Virus record (IMG/VR): IMGVR_UViG_3300028653_000007
Coordinates: 1-33,035 of that record
Reading direction: 5' to 3' (one strand)
Length of the DNA stretch: 33,035 bases
From: a virus
Below the pieces are notes generated by a model, which was given only the letters and a program-made list of their open reading frames with translations, ran no database searches and was not told the origin of the DNA. Both the position numbers and the translations under genes were made by a program. Positions 32,213 through 33,035 of the stretch are shown piece after piece. How positions within the stretch are numbered: position 1 is the first letter of the stretch; each line of letters opens with the position of its first letter.

Positions 32213-32257
32213 AAGCACCTAATTTATAGTCTAACTACAACTAGGTGCTTATTTTTT
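32213..32257. terminator. Bidirectional terminator hairpin
   Basis: A 9-bp stem AAGCACCTA / TAGGTGCTT (32213-32221 with 32242-32250), followed by ATTTTTTT on plus and TTTTTATTT on minus. It lies between the 79-aa gene and the rightward small ORFs, about 40 bp before the start of the leftward cluster. It could insulate the two sides, or attenuate a leader if leftward transcription starts further right. Confidence 0.8.
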
Positions 32258-32273
32258 TCTTAGGAGAAAGAAA

Positions 32274-32351
32274 ATGAGATGGCCTGTTAGCCATATCAAT
32301 TATAAATATAGAAGTTTTGAGATTTCCGCTGGTCCGCTGGTCCACTGGTAG
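32274..32351 (+). CDS. Possible 25-aa leader-like peptide
   Basis: TAGGAG lies 7 bases before ATG, a good ribosome-binding site, and the peptide runs MRWPVSHINYKYRSFEISAG then PLVHW. It begins right after the terminator hairpin. The 3' part is a tandem octamer (CCGCTGGT twice plus CCACTGGT, 32326-32349). It may be a leader peptide or chance; no family. Confidence 0.35.
   Translation: MRWPVSHINYKYRSFEISAGPLVHW
32326..32349. repeat. Tandem octamer, three copies
   Basis: CCGCTGGT, CCGCTGGT, CCACTGGT in direct tandem. It is GC-rich within AT-rich surroundings, 26 bp before the palindromic repeats. Role unknown. Confidence 0.7.
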
Positions 32352-32374
32352 GAATGATGTAATTTTGCTTGATA

Positions 32375-32419
32375 GTTAAATTTCTTTGAAATTGTGTAGA
32401 ATTTACTGAAAATGTGTTA
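32375..32419. repeat. Palindromic repeat pair upstream of rightward gene
   Basis: GTTA, AATTTCTTTGAAATT, GTGTAG, AATTTACTGAAAAT, GTGTTA: one good and one decayed unit. TATAAT (32427-32432) and TATTTATAAT (32438-32447) follow immediately, before the gene at 32465. This position suits an operator. Confidence 0.75.
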
Positions 32420-32464
32420 AAAACATTATAATCCATATATTTATAATATATGGAGAATACAAAC

Positions 32465-32911
32465 ATGAATGACAAAAATAATATTGAAGTACCATTGAAA
32501 GAACATTTTGATGATAAATTTATAGAATTAGAAAAAAGATTATCAGAAAAACAAAAATATCAAGAAAAAGCTCTTCAAACAGCAAAAGAAGAACTGAATC
32601 GACGATTGGAAGGCATGAATGAATTTCGTGAACAATTACAATCACAGGCTGTTACATTTTTAACGCGTGAAAGATTTGATTCACAGTCAGAAAAACACAC
32701 TGCAGAACACAAAACAATCGATGAAAAAATTTCCAGATTACTTTCTTCTGATTTATATCATTCTGAACATAAAACACTCGCTGATAAAGTTGAAGAAATA
32801 TCAACTTGGAAATCAAAACAAGAAGGTGCACAATCGTTTGCTAATATAGTCAGTGTTATTGCTGTAATTATTTCTATATTCATGGGTATTTTACATTTTA
32901 TAAAACCATAA
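32465..32911 (+). CDS. Coiled-coil protein with C-terminal membrane helix
   Basis: I choose ATG 32465 (148 aa, MNDKNNIEVPLKEHFDD), because GGAG lies 9 bases upstream; the ATG at 32450 overlaps that site. A charged coiled coil (EKRLSEKQKYQEKALQTAKE) precedes GMNEFREQLQSQAVTFLTRE, a motif familiar from many phage membrane proteins near lysis genes, and a C-terminal membrane helix (IVSVIAVIISIFMGILHFI). A holin or lysis-accessory role is plausible. The stop TAA (32909-32911) touches the terminal array. Confidence 0.7.
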   Translation: MNDKNNIEVPLKEHFDDKFIELEKRLSEKQKYQEKALQTAKEELNRRLEGMNEFREQLQSQAVTFLTRERFDSQSEKHTAEHKTIDEKISRLLSSDLYHSEHKTLADKVEEISTWKSKQEGAQSFANIVSVIAVIISIFMGILHFIKP

Positions 32912-33035
32912 CCCAATTTCAAAGAAATTTAACCCAATTTCAAAGAAATTTAACCCAATTTCAAAGAAATTTAACCCAATTTCAAAGAAATTTAACCCAA
33001 TTTCAAAGAAATTTAACCCAATTTCAAAGAAATTT
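32910..33035. repeat. Right terminal tandem array, about 6 x 21 bp
   Basis: A partial copy (32910-32924), five full copies (32925-33029) and six bases of another, in the same orientation as the left array. The last 111 bases equal the first 111 of the window. On a circular map the two arrays are one block between the 148-aa gene and the Cys-rich ORF. Confidence 0.95.

Noticed and set aside
32326-32349. Chi-like recombination hotspot (GCTGGT core)
   Set aside because: The E. coli Chi is GCTGGTGG; here GCTGGTCC. With the host unknown there is no support.

Overview
The window is a nearly complete, AT-rich genome (or large genome segment) of a tailed phage with podovirus-type virion genes. A single leftward (minus-strand) cluster from about 32.2 kb down to 3.56 kb carries, in order: small membrane and lysis-type genes, an HNH nuclease, terminase, portal, scaffold, major capsid protein of the N4-gp56/DUF4043 type, head-tail adaptors, a tail hub, a large set of fibre and receptor-binding proteins, internal (ejection) virion proteins, and a DUF5675 lysis candidate. 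Stop codons are TAA, TAG and TGA, so the standard bacterial code applies. Many genes have clear Shine-Dalgarno sites. No integrase, repressor, DNA polymerase, helicase, primase or tRNA gene was found. Either the phage depends heavily on its host, or the contig was broken at a repeat and its replication module lies elsewhere. The host cannot be named from the sequence.

Both ends of the window are the same 21-bp tandem repeat: a 15-bp palindrome AATTTCAAAGAAATT plus the spacer TAACCC. Six copies lie at 1-126 and about six at 32910-33035. This fits a circular map closed through the array, or an assembly broken in a longer array. Diverged copies in the opposite orientation lie at 184-213, 352-376, 31946-31987 and 32375-32419. 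One of them appears to have landed inside a small Cys-rich ORF, and another forms the C-terminus of a 79-aa protein.

Positions 612-1915 hold no intact gene. They contain nested hairpins, a possible pseudoknot, shuffled short repeats and sigma70-like promoters, and they are a candidate origin or control region. From about 1.8 kb a short rightward (probably early) operon runs to 3463: a frameshifted ORF, a 51-aa ORF, a PD-(D/E)XK-like nuclease and a PC4-like ssDNA-binding protein. It meets the leftward cluster at a strong bidirectional terminator (3526-3558).

Within the leftward cluster, two matching promoters (TTGATG, 17 bp, TATTTATAATTAA) precede the portal block and the scaffold/capsid block. 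An intrinsic terminator follows the capsid block. Together they suggest separately tuned transcription of the capsid genes.
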